DNA from: an uncultured Arcanobacterium sp.
GTDB taxonomy: Bacteria; Actinomycetota; Actinomycetes; Actinomycetales; Actinomycetaceae
NCBI RefSeq assembly: GCF_947253055.1
Contig: NZ_CAMXYE010000050.1
Span: forward strand, 1-10,707
Direction: 5' to 3'
DNA length: 10,707 nucleotides
Part shown: one piece after another, positions 1 to 6,336 of the stretch
Numbering within the stretch: the first letter of the stretch is position 1
How the letters are laid out: each line of letters begins with the position of its first letter
Position numbers and translations under genes: made by a program
The notes under the pieces: model-generated
The model's database searches: none
What the model saw: only the letters and a program-made list of their open reading frames with translations
What the model was told of the DNA's origin: nothing

Positions 1-1
1 C

Positions 2-67
2 ACGATTGCCATATCTGATCCGGCAAAGCTGAGCGACCCCGAAAATCCCGATTCATCTACTCCTTAA
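2..67 (+). CDS. C-terminal end of an unidentified upstream gene (partial)
   Basis: The window opens inside a reading frame that is open from base 2 to a TAA at 65-67 and encodes the tail TIAISDPAKLSDPENPDSSTP. The other two plus-strand frames are closed within the first 32 bases (TGA at 16 and at 30), which favours this frame. The tail is hydrophilic and rich in Pro, Asp and Ser, as is common at the end of an actinobacterial protein, but it carries no recognisable motif, so no function is proposed. It ends 61 bases before the first LCP gene on the same strand. Because that LCP gene seems to have its own promoter, this gene need not be cotranscribed with it. The true start lies outside the window. 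Confidence 0.5.
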   Translation, partial: TIAISDPAKLSDPENPDSSTP

Positions 68-115
68 CTCCGGCGCTCTCAATTTTCCTTCTCCCCATTT
101 TCCGATATATCTGGG

Positions 116-121
116 TATTAT
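116..121 (+). promoter_or_regulatory. Candidate -10 box for a leaderless LCP mRNA
   Basis: TATTAT differs from the TATAAT consensus at one base. It ends 7 bases before the ATG at 129, which puts the expected transcription start on or next to the A of the ATG. No Shine-Dalgarno sequence is present between the previous stop codon (67) and this ATG, and there is no other in-frame start codon in that gap. Both facts fit a leaderless message. No convincing -35 hexamer is seen at 16-18 bases upstream; the region there is C- and T-rich. Inference from position and sequence only. Confidence 0.5.
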
Positions 122-128
122 TTTCACT

Positions 129-1289
129 ATGACGAAATCCGAATCCGCCCGGCCGAAAAAAATGTTCGGCAAGCATCGGCGCGCCTTGAGCTCTGCAGCG
201 AAGATTCGCCGTATTTTCGGACTTTTCTTTCTTTCTCTTTTACTCGGGCTAGGTTCGCTGGCCGCCACCGTAATTTACAACCTGCAAGGAAACATAAATC
301 AGCACGATTTTACTGATTTGCTAAAAGGAGCTAAACGCCCGGGCGAAGTAATTCCCTTAGATCAAAAAGAGGGAATGCCTATCAATGTGCTGCTGATTGG
401 TTCTGATTCGCGCGAGCGCATCGATCCGGATTCGGAAGTCACTGGAATGCGCTCCGATACCGTAATGCTGGTACATATCAGCGCTGATCGGCAACGTGCC
501 GATTTCGTATCTATACCGCGCGATACTTTAGTGGATATTCCTAGTTGCCAGCTAACTGATGACGAGCGCTCTTATCCGCAAAAGCAACAGATGTTCAATT
601 CTGCTTTCAGCACCGGAGGTATCTACGGCGATGTTAATGCCGCTGCCACCTGCACTTTGCGCACCGTAGAGAAACTCACCGATGTAGTGATAGATGGTTG
701 GGTAGTAATCGATTTCGTATCTTTTCAAGGCATAGTTAATACGCTAGGTGGAGTGGAAATGTGCTTTGAGGAGGCAATTCACGAAGACTTCTCTGGATTA
801 GATGTAGCAGCTGGGTGCCAGAATTTAAATGGAGAGCAGGCGCTTGCTTTAGCGAGAATGCGCTATGGGATTGACGACGGTTCGGATTTATCGCGGATTA
901 AACGTCAGCATGAACTAGTCGGAAAAATTGCCGAAAAAATGCTGAGTATGAATTTAGCCAGCGATTTACCGAAGTTCTACAGCATCGTAAAAGAGATTAC
1001 CCAAAATCTCGATACTTCTTCTGGCCTGGGGAATTTCCGCTGGCTTTCCGGTTTCCTCTACTCTTTGCGCAATCTTCAAGTAAAAAACATCAATTTTCTC
1101 ACTATGCCTAATCACTACGCACCAGATCAACCGGGAAGAGTAGTGCCCGCTGATAATGCAGACCTAGTGTGGGCTGCACTCCGCCGCGATATGCCAATTT
1201 CCCCGGAAATACTTTCTGGGGATAAAAAGGCCGATTCGCAGCTGGAGGAGAGCGAAGAATCCGGAAATAATCAACTTCTCAATGGCTAA
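129..1289 (+). CDS. LytR-CpsA-Psr (LCP) family glycopolymer transferase
   Basis: LCP enzymes move a lipid-linked glycopolymer onto peptidoglycan, or in some Actinomyces onto a surface protein, on the outer face of the membrane. The 386-residue product has a short basic cytoplasmic head, one membrane helix at about 30-50, and an extracellular LCP domain from about 85. Visible hallmarks are GSDSR (91-95), RSDTVML (108-114), SIPRDT (128-133), GGVEMC (207-212), LNGEQALALARMRYG (233-247) and DLSRIKRQ (253-260). These hold the conserved Asp and Arg residues that bind the pyrophosphate-lipid substrate and metal. Cys212 and Cys230 match a pair common in actinobacterial LCPs and could form a disulfide; Cys140 and Cys175 may be a second pair. 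The tail after about 365 is acidic and hydrophilic. ATG 129 is the first possible start in frame. It is followed after 14 bases by a paralogue. The family call is secure; the actual polymer is unknown. Confidence 0.95.
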   Translation: MTKSESARPKKMFGKHRRALSSAAKIRRIFGLFFLSLLLGLGSLAATVIYNLQGNINQHDFTDLLKGAKRPGEVIPLDQKEGMPINVLLIGSDSRERIDPDSEVTGMRSDTVMLVHISADRQRADFVSIPRDTLVDIPSCQLTDDERSYPQKQQMFNSAFSTGGIYGDVNAAATCTLRTVEKLTDVVIDGWVVIDFVSFQGIVNTLGGVEMCFEEAIHEDFSGLDVAAGCQNLNGEQALALARMRYGIDDGSDLSRIKRQHELVGKIAEKMLSMNLASDLPKFYSIVKEITQNLDTSSGLGNFRWLSGFLYSLRNLQVKNINFLTMPNHYAPDQPGRVVPADNADLVWAALRRDMPISPEILSGDKKADSQLEESEESGNNQLLNG

Positions 1290-1293
1290 AAGC

Positions 1294-1301
1294 GGGGAAA
1301 G
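1294..1301 (+). promoter_or_regulatory. Ribosome binding site of the second LCP gene
   Basis: GGGGAAAG lies a few bases before ATG 1304 and overlaps nothing of the upstream gene, which stops at 1289. It supports ATG 1304 over the in-frame ATG at 1319, which has only a weaker GGAAG about 8 bases before it. The 14-base gap between the two LCP genes and the lack of a promoter in it suggest translation from a shared transcript. Confidence 0.55.
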
Positions 1302-1303
1302 AT

Positions 1304-2608
1304 ATGGAAGACGACGAAATGGATAAAATGCCTCCTTCCTTTGCTCCGCAGGGCAGGAAACGCCGACCCAGTACGCAGGGCGCTAAGCGAATTGGGAATA
1401 CAGCGGCAAATGAAGTAGAAAATCTACTTCCGCCCAGCCGCCAGCCGCAAAAAAAGCGCGAATATGCACCAGATATGATGGAAGCTCCCGTCTATCCACC
1501 CCGCAATTCACCGCATACTCCGCCTCGCACTCCGGCGCAAAATCGTCTTTTAGCTACTAATAATTCTCCTCACTCCGCGCTCGCGCAGCCCGCAGGTGCC
1601 GCGCCCCGGCCCAAGAACTGGCGACTATCCGGACGCCGCGCGCTACGCACACTTGCCCTGCTACTAGTAGGAATACTAATTATTAGCGCAGCTTGGGGAA
1701 TATATCTCTACCAATACGGAAACCGCAATTTAACCCATACCTCCGCACTTTCCGGCGCGCCCGATACTCCCGGCGATACCTATTTAATCGTCGGCTCCGA
1801 TAAGCGCAGTGGCACCTATGCTGATGAATCGGTAGCAGGCCAACGCTCCGATACGGTGATGTTGCTGCATAAAGCTCCCGGCGCCGATCCCGTATTACTT
1901 TCTCTCCCCCGCGATACCTATGTAAATATTCCTGAATATGGCTACAACAAATTAAATGCGGCCTATTCCTTGGGAGAAGGGGCATTATTAGTGGCTACAG
2001 TTGAGCAATTAACTGGGCTTACTATTGACCATTACGTAGAGATTGGTATGGAGGGAGTCGTTTCTATTACGGATGCGCTCGGCACTATTCCACTCTGCTA
2101 TGACCAAGACGTGAATGATCCCCTCTCGGGATTAAATTGGAATGCCGGTTGCCACTCCGCAGATGGTACTACTGCGCTGGCCTTTGCCCGGATGCGCTAT
2201 GAAGATCCGTTGGGTGATATTGGGCGAGCAGAGCGGCAACGGCAAGTAGTTTCTTCCATTATGAAGACCGCACTCTCTAAAGATCTCTTCTTTTCACCGC
2301 TGCGACAAAAGAAACTCGTGGGCGCTACCGCCAGTGCCCTAGCAGTGGATGAAAAAGATAATCTGTGGCAAGTCGGGAAAGCTGGGCTCGTACTGCGGAA
2401 AGTAATGCAAAGCGGAATCATGGGTACCCCACCGATAGCAGATTTGAGCTATTACCCCGGAGGAGTCGGCTCCACCGTATTATTAGACGAGAATTTAACG
2501 CCCCAATTTTGGGAGGCACTGCGAAAAGGTACTTTGCGCGCCGAAGATTATGAAACGCTAGTGGCACATACTGCAGAAGCGGCCGATACCGCAGATACCG
2601 CTCCCTAG
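1304..2608 (+). CDS. LytR-CpsA-Psr (LCP) family protein with long Pro-rich cytoplasmic head
   Basis: A second LCP paralogue of 434 residues, in tandem with the first and probably in the same operon. Residues 1-110 are cytoplasmic, rich in Pro, Arg, Asn and Gln, and probably disordered. One membrane helix follows at about 113-135. The extracellular LCP domain shows VGSDKRSG (163-170), RSDTVMLLH (181-189), LPRDTYVNIP (201-210), KLNAAYSLG (216-224), PLC (263-265), DPLSGLNWNAGC (272-283), ALAFARMRY (291-299) and DIGRAERQ (305-312). Cys265 and Cys283 correspond to the Cys212/Cys230 pair of its neighbour. The conserved GGV before the first cysteine reads LGTIP here, and the usual L-(D/N)-G before ALAFARMRY reads SADG. 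Catalytic Asp and Arg positions are kept, so an active transferase is expected. The end carries a short Ala-Asp-Thr run. The gene converges on the adenylate cyclase gene with 25 bases between stop codons. Confidence 0.94.
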   Translation: MEDDEMDKMPPSFAPQGRKRRPSTQGAKRIGNTAANEVENLLPPSRQPQKKREYAPDMMEAPVYPPRNSPHTPPRTPAQNRLLATNNSPHSALAQPAGAAPRPKNWRLSGRRALRTLALLLVGILIISAAWGIYLYQYGNRNLTHTSALSGAPDTPGDTYLIVGSDKRSGTYADESVAGQRSDTVMLLHKAPGADPVLLSLPRDTYVNIPEYGYNKLNAAYSLGEGALLVATVEQLTGLTIDHYVEIGMEGVVSITDALGTIPLCYDQDVNDPLSGLNWNAGCHSADGTTALAFARMRYEDPLGDIGRAERQRQVVSSIMKTALSKDLFFSPLRQKKLVGATASALAVDEKDNLWQVGKAGLVLRKVMQSGIMGTPPIADLSYYPGGVGSTVLLDENLTPQFWEALRKGTLRAEDYETLVAHTAEAADTADTAP

Positions 2609-2633
2609 CTTTTACCGCATAGCTATAACTTTG

Positions 2634-3677
2634 CTAGTTTTCCAGATTAGGATTATCCACTACCCGCACTTGGGCTGCTTCTATACTGCCAATCCCCTGT
2701 AGCTCTGGAATATCATAAGGCTCCGCGATGTAGCGCTGTGCATCTAAGTTGTGCAGGGCTTCTGCGGTTCGGTAATCTACTAAAATTCCATTCACCGGCG
2801 CGACGTTGCACAGGCGCGAAGCCAGATTCACTTTCGGTCCAAAAATATCTCCAAAACGCGACACTACTCCTCCCCACACTAAGGAGGCTCGTACATCTGG
2901 CATATTAGGAGTATCCCGCAGCGCAGTCACTATTTTATCCACCACGGTAATGCCAGTTTGCAGGTCATCTGCTATGTAGAGCACGGCATCTCCCACCATT
3001 TTCACTACTCGCGCCCCATAGGTAGAAATCACATCGCGGCACGTAAATTCAAAAGTCTGAATAAAATCCACGAGCGCGTGCGGCGAAAGTTCACCCGAAC
3101 GATGGGTAAAAGATACTAGATCGACGAATCCGAAAGCCCGAATGGTGGGAAGCACGCCATCTTTCCGATCGCGATGGTCGTCTAGCTCCGTTTCTACGCG
3201 GCGCAGAAGATTTGCCATATGCCGCCGCCAAGCGTACTTCATTTGATAGATGAGGAATTCTTCGTATTCCCCTATGCGGTCAAGCAGCATAAAACGAGCG
3301 GAAATTTCATCTATTTCAAAGCGCCCCGAAAATTCTTCGACTAATGCTTCATATTGCCAGCTCACCATGCGATCGAGCAGATGCGATTGGGCGCGAATCA
3401 GTGAATTTAAGGTATCTTCATCTACCATGCCCTGGAGCATCATATCGTAATGCGCCCGCATCACATCGAGATCATATTCGGTAAAAATTTTGCTTTCCGT
3501 ATCGGTGATTACCGGAAAACCCATTGCGCGCCAAAAACGCCGCACGAGCGCAAAATCGCAGCCTACTAATTCCGCTATTTCGCGTGCACTGTACTTTTCT
3601 TCCCCTCCCAGAAGCCTTTTCACATGCTCTTGTACAGTCGTAGACACAGTGCCTTCTTCAATTGTGGTAAAACTCAC
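2634..3677 (-). CDS. Class III adenylate cyclase, Rv1264-like, with N-terminal regulatory domain
   Basis: Converts ATP to the second messenger cAMP. The 347-residue protein has no membrane segment. The C-terminal cyclase domain (about 178-340) has the full catalytic set: metal-binding Asp186 (FGFVDLVSFT) and Asp230 (KMVGDAVLY), adenine-selecting Lys226 and Asp277, and transition-state Asn284 and Arg288 (GDIFGPKVNLASRL). Lys/Asp at the selector positions point to ATP, not GTP, and an active homodimer is expected. Residues about 1-170 resemble the regulatory half of mycobacterial Rv1264, which in that enzyme inhibits the cyclase in a pH-dependent way. Residues 28-75 look like a MerR-type helix-turn-helix fold (YSAREIAELVGCDFALVRRFW). 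The GTG start at 3677 directly follows an in-frame TAA, has no Shine-Dalgarno site, and sits where a leaderless transcript would begin. A second in-frame GTG at 3647 has AAGAAGG just before it and is a real alternative, giving 337 residues. Confidence 0.93.
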   Translation of the reverse strand: MSFTTIEEGTVSTTVQEHVKRLLGGEEKYSAREIAELVGCDFALVRRFWRAMGFPVITDTESKIFTEYDLDVMRAHYDMMLQGMVDEDTLNSLIRAQSHLLDRMVSWQYEALVEEFSGRFEIDEISARFMLLDRIGEYEEFLIYQMKYAWRRHMANLLRRVETELDDHRDRKDGVLPTIRAFGFVDLVSFTHRSGELSPHALVDFIQTFEFTCRDVISTYGARVVKMVGDAVLYIADDLQTGITVVDKIVTALRDTPNMPDVRASLVWGGVVSRFGDIFGPKVNLASRLCNVAPVNGILVDYRTAEALHNLDAQRYIAEPYDIPELQGIGSIEAAQVRVVDNPNLEN

Positions 3678-3678
3678 A
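3663..3678. promoter_or_regulatory. Candidate CRP/GlxR-like operator over the cyclase start codon
   Basis: TGTGGTAAAACTCACA matches the CRP-family consensus TGTGA-N6-TCACA at 9 of 10 fixed bases. It covers the GTG start codon (3675-3677) and the predicted transcription start of the adenylate cyclase, extending to about +15. A regulator bound here would be expected to block initiation or early elongation, so the plausible role is feedback repression of cAMP synthesis by a cAMP receptor protein. No such regulator is encoded in this window. An overlapping alternative reading is the inverted repeat GTGGT (3664-3668) / ACCAC (3678-3682), which in a longer transcript could fold over the GTG. Confidence 0.5.
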
Positions 3679-3683
3679 CCACT

Positions 3684-3712
3684 ACTTTAAGTGAAATTCT
3701 TTGCTTTTTCAA
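3684..3712 (-). promoter_or_regulatory. Promoter of the adenylate cyclase gene (leaderless)
   Basis: On the minus strand a -35 box TTGAAA (3712-3707, 5 of 6 consensus bases) is followed by exactly 17 bases and a -10 box TAAAGT (3689-3684, fits TANNNT). Six bases separate the -10 box from the GTG start codon, so transcription should begin at or next to that G. This agrees with the absence of a ribosome binding site. The surrounding DNA is AT-rich. Predicted from sequence; no start site has been mapped. Confidence 0.6.
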
Positions 3713-3735
3713 AATACAACAATTAACTCTAAAAT
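3708..3735 (+). promoter_or_regulatory. Candidate maf promoter, back to back with the cyclase promoter
   Basis: TTCAAA (3708-3713, 4 of 6 consensus bases) and TAAAAT (3730-3735, 5 of 6) are separated by 16 bases. Transcription would start near 3742, leaving a leader of about 74 bases before the TTG start of maf. The -35 element overlaps that of the divergent cyclase promoter (3707-3712), so polymerase binding at the two promoters should be mutually exclusive. An AT-rich region produces chance matches, so this call is moderate. Confidence 0.4.
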
Positions 3736-3762
3736 CATATAGGAAAACACCTTGTAAATAAA

Positions 3763-3779
3763 CGAAAGTGCCAATTTCG
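3763..3779. repeat. Short inverted repeat in the maf leader
   Basis: CGAAA (3763-3767) and TTTCG (3775-3779) flank a 7-base spacer, gtgccaa. It lies between the candidate maf promoter and the ribosome binding site, about 25 bases before AGGAG. It could be an operator half-site pair or a weak RNA hairpin. A 5-base arm is close to what chance allows. Confidence 0.25.
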
Positions 3780-3803
3780 GTAATTTTTCTTTTTTACTAC
3801 TAC

Positions 3804-3808
3804 AGGAG
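3804..3808 (+). promoter_or_regulatory. Ribosome binding site that fixes the TTG start of maf
   Basis: AGGAG ends 7 bases before the TTG at 3816, the best Shine-Dalgarno sequence and spacing in this stretch. It rules against the longer in-frame GTG at 3768, whose extra residues (MPISVIFLFYYYRRAP) are not part of the Maf fold and which has no ribosome binding site. Confidence 0.75.
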
Positions 3809-3815
3809 AGCACCT

Positions 3816-4532
3816 TTGCACACACTATTATTAGCTTCTGCTTCCCCCGCCCGCCGGCAAACTTTACAAGCAGCCGGAATTAATATGCAAGTAGCGGTAT
3901 CTACGGTAGATGAAGATGAAATACGGAGAAAACTCTTTGCCGCTTCCGCGCCGCCGCCTGCACGGCCGCGAATCTTCGGCTTCACCAGCTCCGAATCAGC
4001 CACTGGAATACGAGCCAGCCAAGAAGTGCAAGCTCTAGCTACCGCAAAAGCCACCGCTATCTGGCAAGATCTACAAGCAGGAAAATTATCTTTTCCACCT
4101 GCGGCGCATCCGGAAGTAATTTTGGGCTGCGATTCGATGCTGGAAATGGGAGGAGAAATTCTCGGTAAGCCGCATAGCCCGCAACTGGCTCACGCGCGGC
4201 TACAAGCTATGAGCGGGAATTACGGAGATTTATACACCGGGCATTTTTTAATCGACACCGCCACTGGAAAAAGTGCAGCGGCGGTATCCTGCGCCCGCGT
4301 CTATATCTGTAAACTCAGCGAAGCAGATATTTCTGCGTATGTGCAGACTGGCGAACCGCTCGAAGTAGCGGGCTCTTTTACCATTGACGGCTACGGCGGT
4401 GCCTTCGTAGAAAAAATTTCTGGAGATCCGCACGGCGTAGTAGGGGTATCTCTCCCCTTGCTGCGCCAACTATTAGCACAACTCGGGTACCAAATAGCTG
4501 ATTTCTGGAAACCTAATATATCCCAAAAGTAG
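3816..4532 (+). CDS. maf: Maf family nucleoside triphosphate pyrophosphatase
   Basis: Maf proteins hydrolyse nucleoside triphosphates, often modified or pyrimidine ones, to monophosphate and pyrophosphate, and are linked to housecleaning and septum control. Translation from TTG 3816 gives 238 residues beginning MHTLLLASASPARRQTL, the canonical N-terminal phosphate-binding loop (SxSxRR at 8-14). Other family marks are Lys78 (LATAKA), catalytic Asp106 in LGCDSML, Lys118 in ILGKPHSP, SGNYGDLYTGHFL (133-145) and, near the C-terminus, AGSFTIDGYGGAFVEKISGDP followed by VVGVSLPLLRQLL. The AGSFTIDG form is the one usual in actinobacteria and differs from the YhdE and YceF types of E. coli, so substrate cannot be read off. 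At 238 residues it is longer than the roughly 200 typical of the family; the extra length includes a Pro- and Ser-rich stretch at about 43-68. It converges on gltA. Confidence 0.93.
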   Translation: MHTLLLASASPARRQTLQAAGINMQVAVSTVDEDEIRRKLFAASAPPPARPRIFGFTSSESATGIRASQEVQALATAKATAIWQDLQAGKLSFPPAAHPEVILGCDSMLEMGGEILGKPHSPQLAHARLQAMSGNYGDLYTGHFLIDTATGKSAAAVSCARVYICKLSEADISAYVQTGEPLEVAGSFTIDGYGGAFVEKISGDPHGVVGVSLPLLRQLLAQLGYQIADFWKPNISQK

Positions 4533-4600
4533 GAATATGCACCTGTAGCGCAAAAGCCTCTGCATCTACTGCGCAAAAAGTGACACCAGAAAACTAAAAT

Positions 4601-5932
4601 CTACACCTGGCCATCAGCAAAATCGTGGAAGTAGCGATTCTGCTTTGTGCGCTCTGCCATCGGCAACCAATTGCGCTCATCATGGCCGATATAGATTTGC
4701 CGCGGGCGGCCGATGCGCTGCGTATTATCTTTCACATGCTCGTGGAACTGGGCAATCCAACCCGGAAGCCGTCCGATTGCGAAAAGCGGAGTAAACATCT
4801 TGGTCGGGAAGCCGAGCGCTTTGTAAATAAGACCCGTATAGAAATCTACATTGGGATAGAGATTCCGCTCAATGAAGTAATCATCTTCTAAAGCTACCTG
4901 CTCTAACTCGCGCGCCATATCGAAGAGTTCTGGATCTCCTCCCAGCTTATTTAGTAATTCGTCCGCTAGGTTCTTGACGATACGCGCCCGCGGATCGTAG
5001 CTCTTATATACCCGATGCCCGAAGCCCATGAGCTTTACCTGATTAGTCTTGTCTTTTACCTGCTGCACATAGTCTTCAATAGTGAGATCAGAATTGCGGA
5101 TATTATTGAGCATCCGCAGCACGGCCTCATTCGCTCCCCCGTGCAAGGAACCGGAAAGTGCTCCAACGCCGGCCGCTACCGCCGCATAGATACTGGCATT
5201 TGCCGAAGCTACCAAGCGCACCGTAGAGGTGGAGCAATTCTGCTCATGATCTGCGTGGAGAATAAATAATTTATCCAGAGCATTCACTGCGACCGGATCA
5301 ATATCTAAATCCTGATACGGAAGCCCAAAATTCATTCTCAAGAAATCTTCCGTATAGGATTTCGAAGTATCTGGATAGAGCATCGGCAAGCCCGCGGCTT
5401 TTTTCGCCGCATAGGCGACCATCGTCGGCACTTTCGCCAATAACAAAATAGAAGCTAAATCCAGCTGATTAGAATCTTGCGCATCCAAAGTATCTTCATA
5501 GTAGGTACCGAGCCCCGCAATACCGGATTGCAAGATAGACATCGGATGCCCCTGCGAGGGGAAAGAACGGAAGAAAGAGAGAAAATCCTCGTGCAGCAAA
5601 GTGTGGTGTTTAATGCGCTGCACCAACGTAGAAAGCGATCCGGCGTCGGGGAGCTCTCCATATATAAGTAAATAGGCCACTTCTAAGAAAGAACAGTTCT
5701 TCGCCAACTGCTCAATTGGATAGCCCCGGTAGCGTAAAATGCCATTTTCGCCGTCTATATAGGTAATTTTCGAAGTACAAGAAGCAGTATTAGCATAACC
5801 CTTATCCACCGTGACTAGGCCGGTCTGCGCGCGCAGCTGTGCTATTGAAATTCCATCATTTCCCGTGCTGGCACTTACTCGTTCCAGTTCTATATCTTTT
5901 CCATCTATCGATAAATGCACATTATTCACCAT
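4601..5932 (-). CDS. gltA: Citrate synthase
   Basis: Condenses oxaloacetate with acetyl-CoA to citrate, the entry step of the TCA cycle, in the cytoplasm. The 443 residues match the length and layout of the hexameric type of E. coli (about 427). Active-site residues are visible: His229 in LHADHEQN, His264 in SLHGGANEA, His306 in GFGHRVYK and Asp363 in VDFYTG, with substrate-binding arginines in GRLPGW (Arg388) and RIGRPRQ (407-411). The N-terminal beta-rich region (about 1-45) typical of this type is present. ATG 5932 is preceded by AGGTGG 4 bases away, an acceptable but tight spacing. It lies 60 bases downstream of fdxA on the same strand, and no clear promoter is visible in that gap, so it is probably the last gene of the typA-fdxA transcript. 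It could also have a separate start. No recognisable terminator follows it. Confidence 0.97.
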   Translation of the reverse strand: MVNNVHLSIDGKDIELERVSASTGNDGISIAQLRAQTGLVTVDKGYANTASCTSKITYIDGENGILRYRGYPIEQLAKNCSFLEVAYLLIYGELPDAGSLSTLVQRIKHHTLLHEDFLSFFRSFPSQGHPMSILQSGIAGLGTYYEDTLDAQDSNQLDLASILLLAKVPTMVAYAAKKAAGLPMLYPDTSKSYTEDFLRMNFGLPYQDLDIDPVAVNALDKLFILHADHEQNCSTSTVRLVASANASIYAAVAAGVGALSGSLHGGANEAVLRMLNNIRNSDLTIEDYVQQVKDKTNQVKLMGFGHRVYKSYDPRARIVKNLADELLNKLGGDPELFDMARELEQVALEDDYFIERNLYPNVDFYTGLIYKALGFPTKMFTPLFAIGRLPGWIAQFHEHVKDNTQRIGRPRQIYIGHDERNWLPMAERTKQNRYFHDFADGQV

Positions 5933-5992
5933 ACTGCCACCTGCTTTCTTTCCCTCAGAAACCTAAAAGATACGTAATTATTTCGGTTCTAC

Positions 5993-6310
5993 CTAGTTTT
6001 GCGGAGGAAGCTGCGCGATTAACGGGTGATCGGCAGCAATCTTCCCCATTTTTGCCGCTCCACCCGGCGAGCCTAGATCGTCAAAGAAATGTAGATTAGC
6101 ATCGTAATAAGCATCCCACTCTTCTGGCAAATCTTCTTCATAAAAAATAGCTTCTACCGGGCAAACTGGCTCGCAAGCGCCACAATCCACGCATTCGTCT
6201 GGATGGATATAGAGAGTACGCTCACCTTCGTAAATACAATCTACCGGGCACTCATCTACACAGGCCTTATCTTTTACATCTACACAAGGCTGGGCAATCA
6301 CATAAGTCAT
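5993..6310 (-). CDS. fdxA: 7Fe ferredoxin, [3Fe-4S][4Fe-4S]
   Basis: A 105-residue cytoplasmic electron carrier. The cysteines align with Azotobacter ferredoxin I shifted by one: Cys9, Cys17 and Cys50 should hold the [3Fe-4S] cluster, and Cys21, Cys40, Cys43 and Cys46 the [4Fe-4S] cluster. Cys25 corresponds to the free Cys24 there. Sequence marks are VDECPVDCIYEG, HPDECVDCGACEPVCPVEAIF and an acidic C-terminal extension with DLPEEWDAYYDANLHFF, all standard for actinobacterial FdxA/FdxC. ATG 6310 has GGAAG 5 bases before it and a further AGAGG upstream. It begins 26 bases after the stop of the membrane-protein gene. In many actinobacteria dapC follows this gene; here citrate synthase does. The redox partner is not encoded in this window. 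Confidence 0.96.
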   Translation of the reverse strand: MTYVIAQPCVDVKDKACVDECPVDCIYEGERTLYIHPDECVDCGACEPVCPVEAIFYEEDLPEEWDAYYDANLHFFDDLGSPGGAAKMGKIAADHPLIAQLPPQN

Positions 6311-6336
6311 AGGTACTTCCGATCCTCTTTCAATCC

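Noticed and set aside
3607..3611. Other isolated TCACA words as extra CRP-like sites, such as this one and the one near the fdxA start
   Set aside because: None has a TGTG-type half-site at the required 6-base spacing, so they are single half-sites expected by chance.
3768..3815. Extension of maf to the in-frame GTG at 3768
   Set aside because: The extra 16 residues are hydrophobic/aromatic and precede the canonical first strand of Maf. AGGAG sits at ideal spacing for the TTG at 3816, and the candidate promoter leader covers this stretch.
4540..4580. GCGCA...TGCGC and the repeated gcgcaaaa as a bidirectional terminator between maf and gltA
   Set aside because: The stem is only 5 bp with a 17-base loop, and no T run follows it in the right position on either strand.
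5933..5992. A separate promoter for gltA in the gap after fdxA
   Set aside because: TATCTT-like hexamers occur but no -35 match at suitable spacing was found; readthrough from fdxA is the simpler reading, though not proven.
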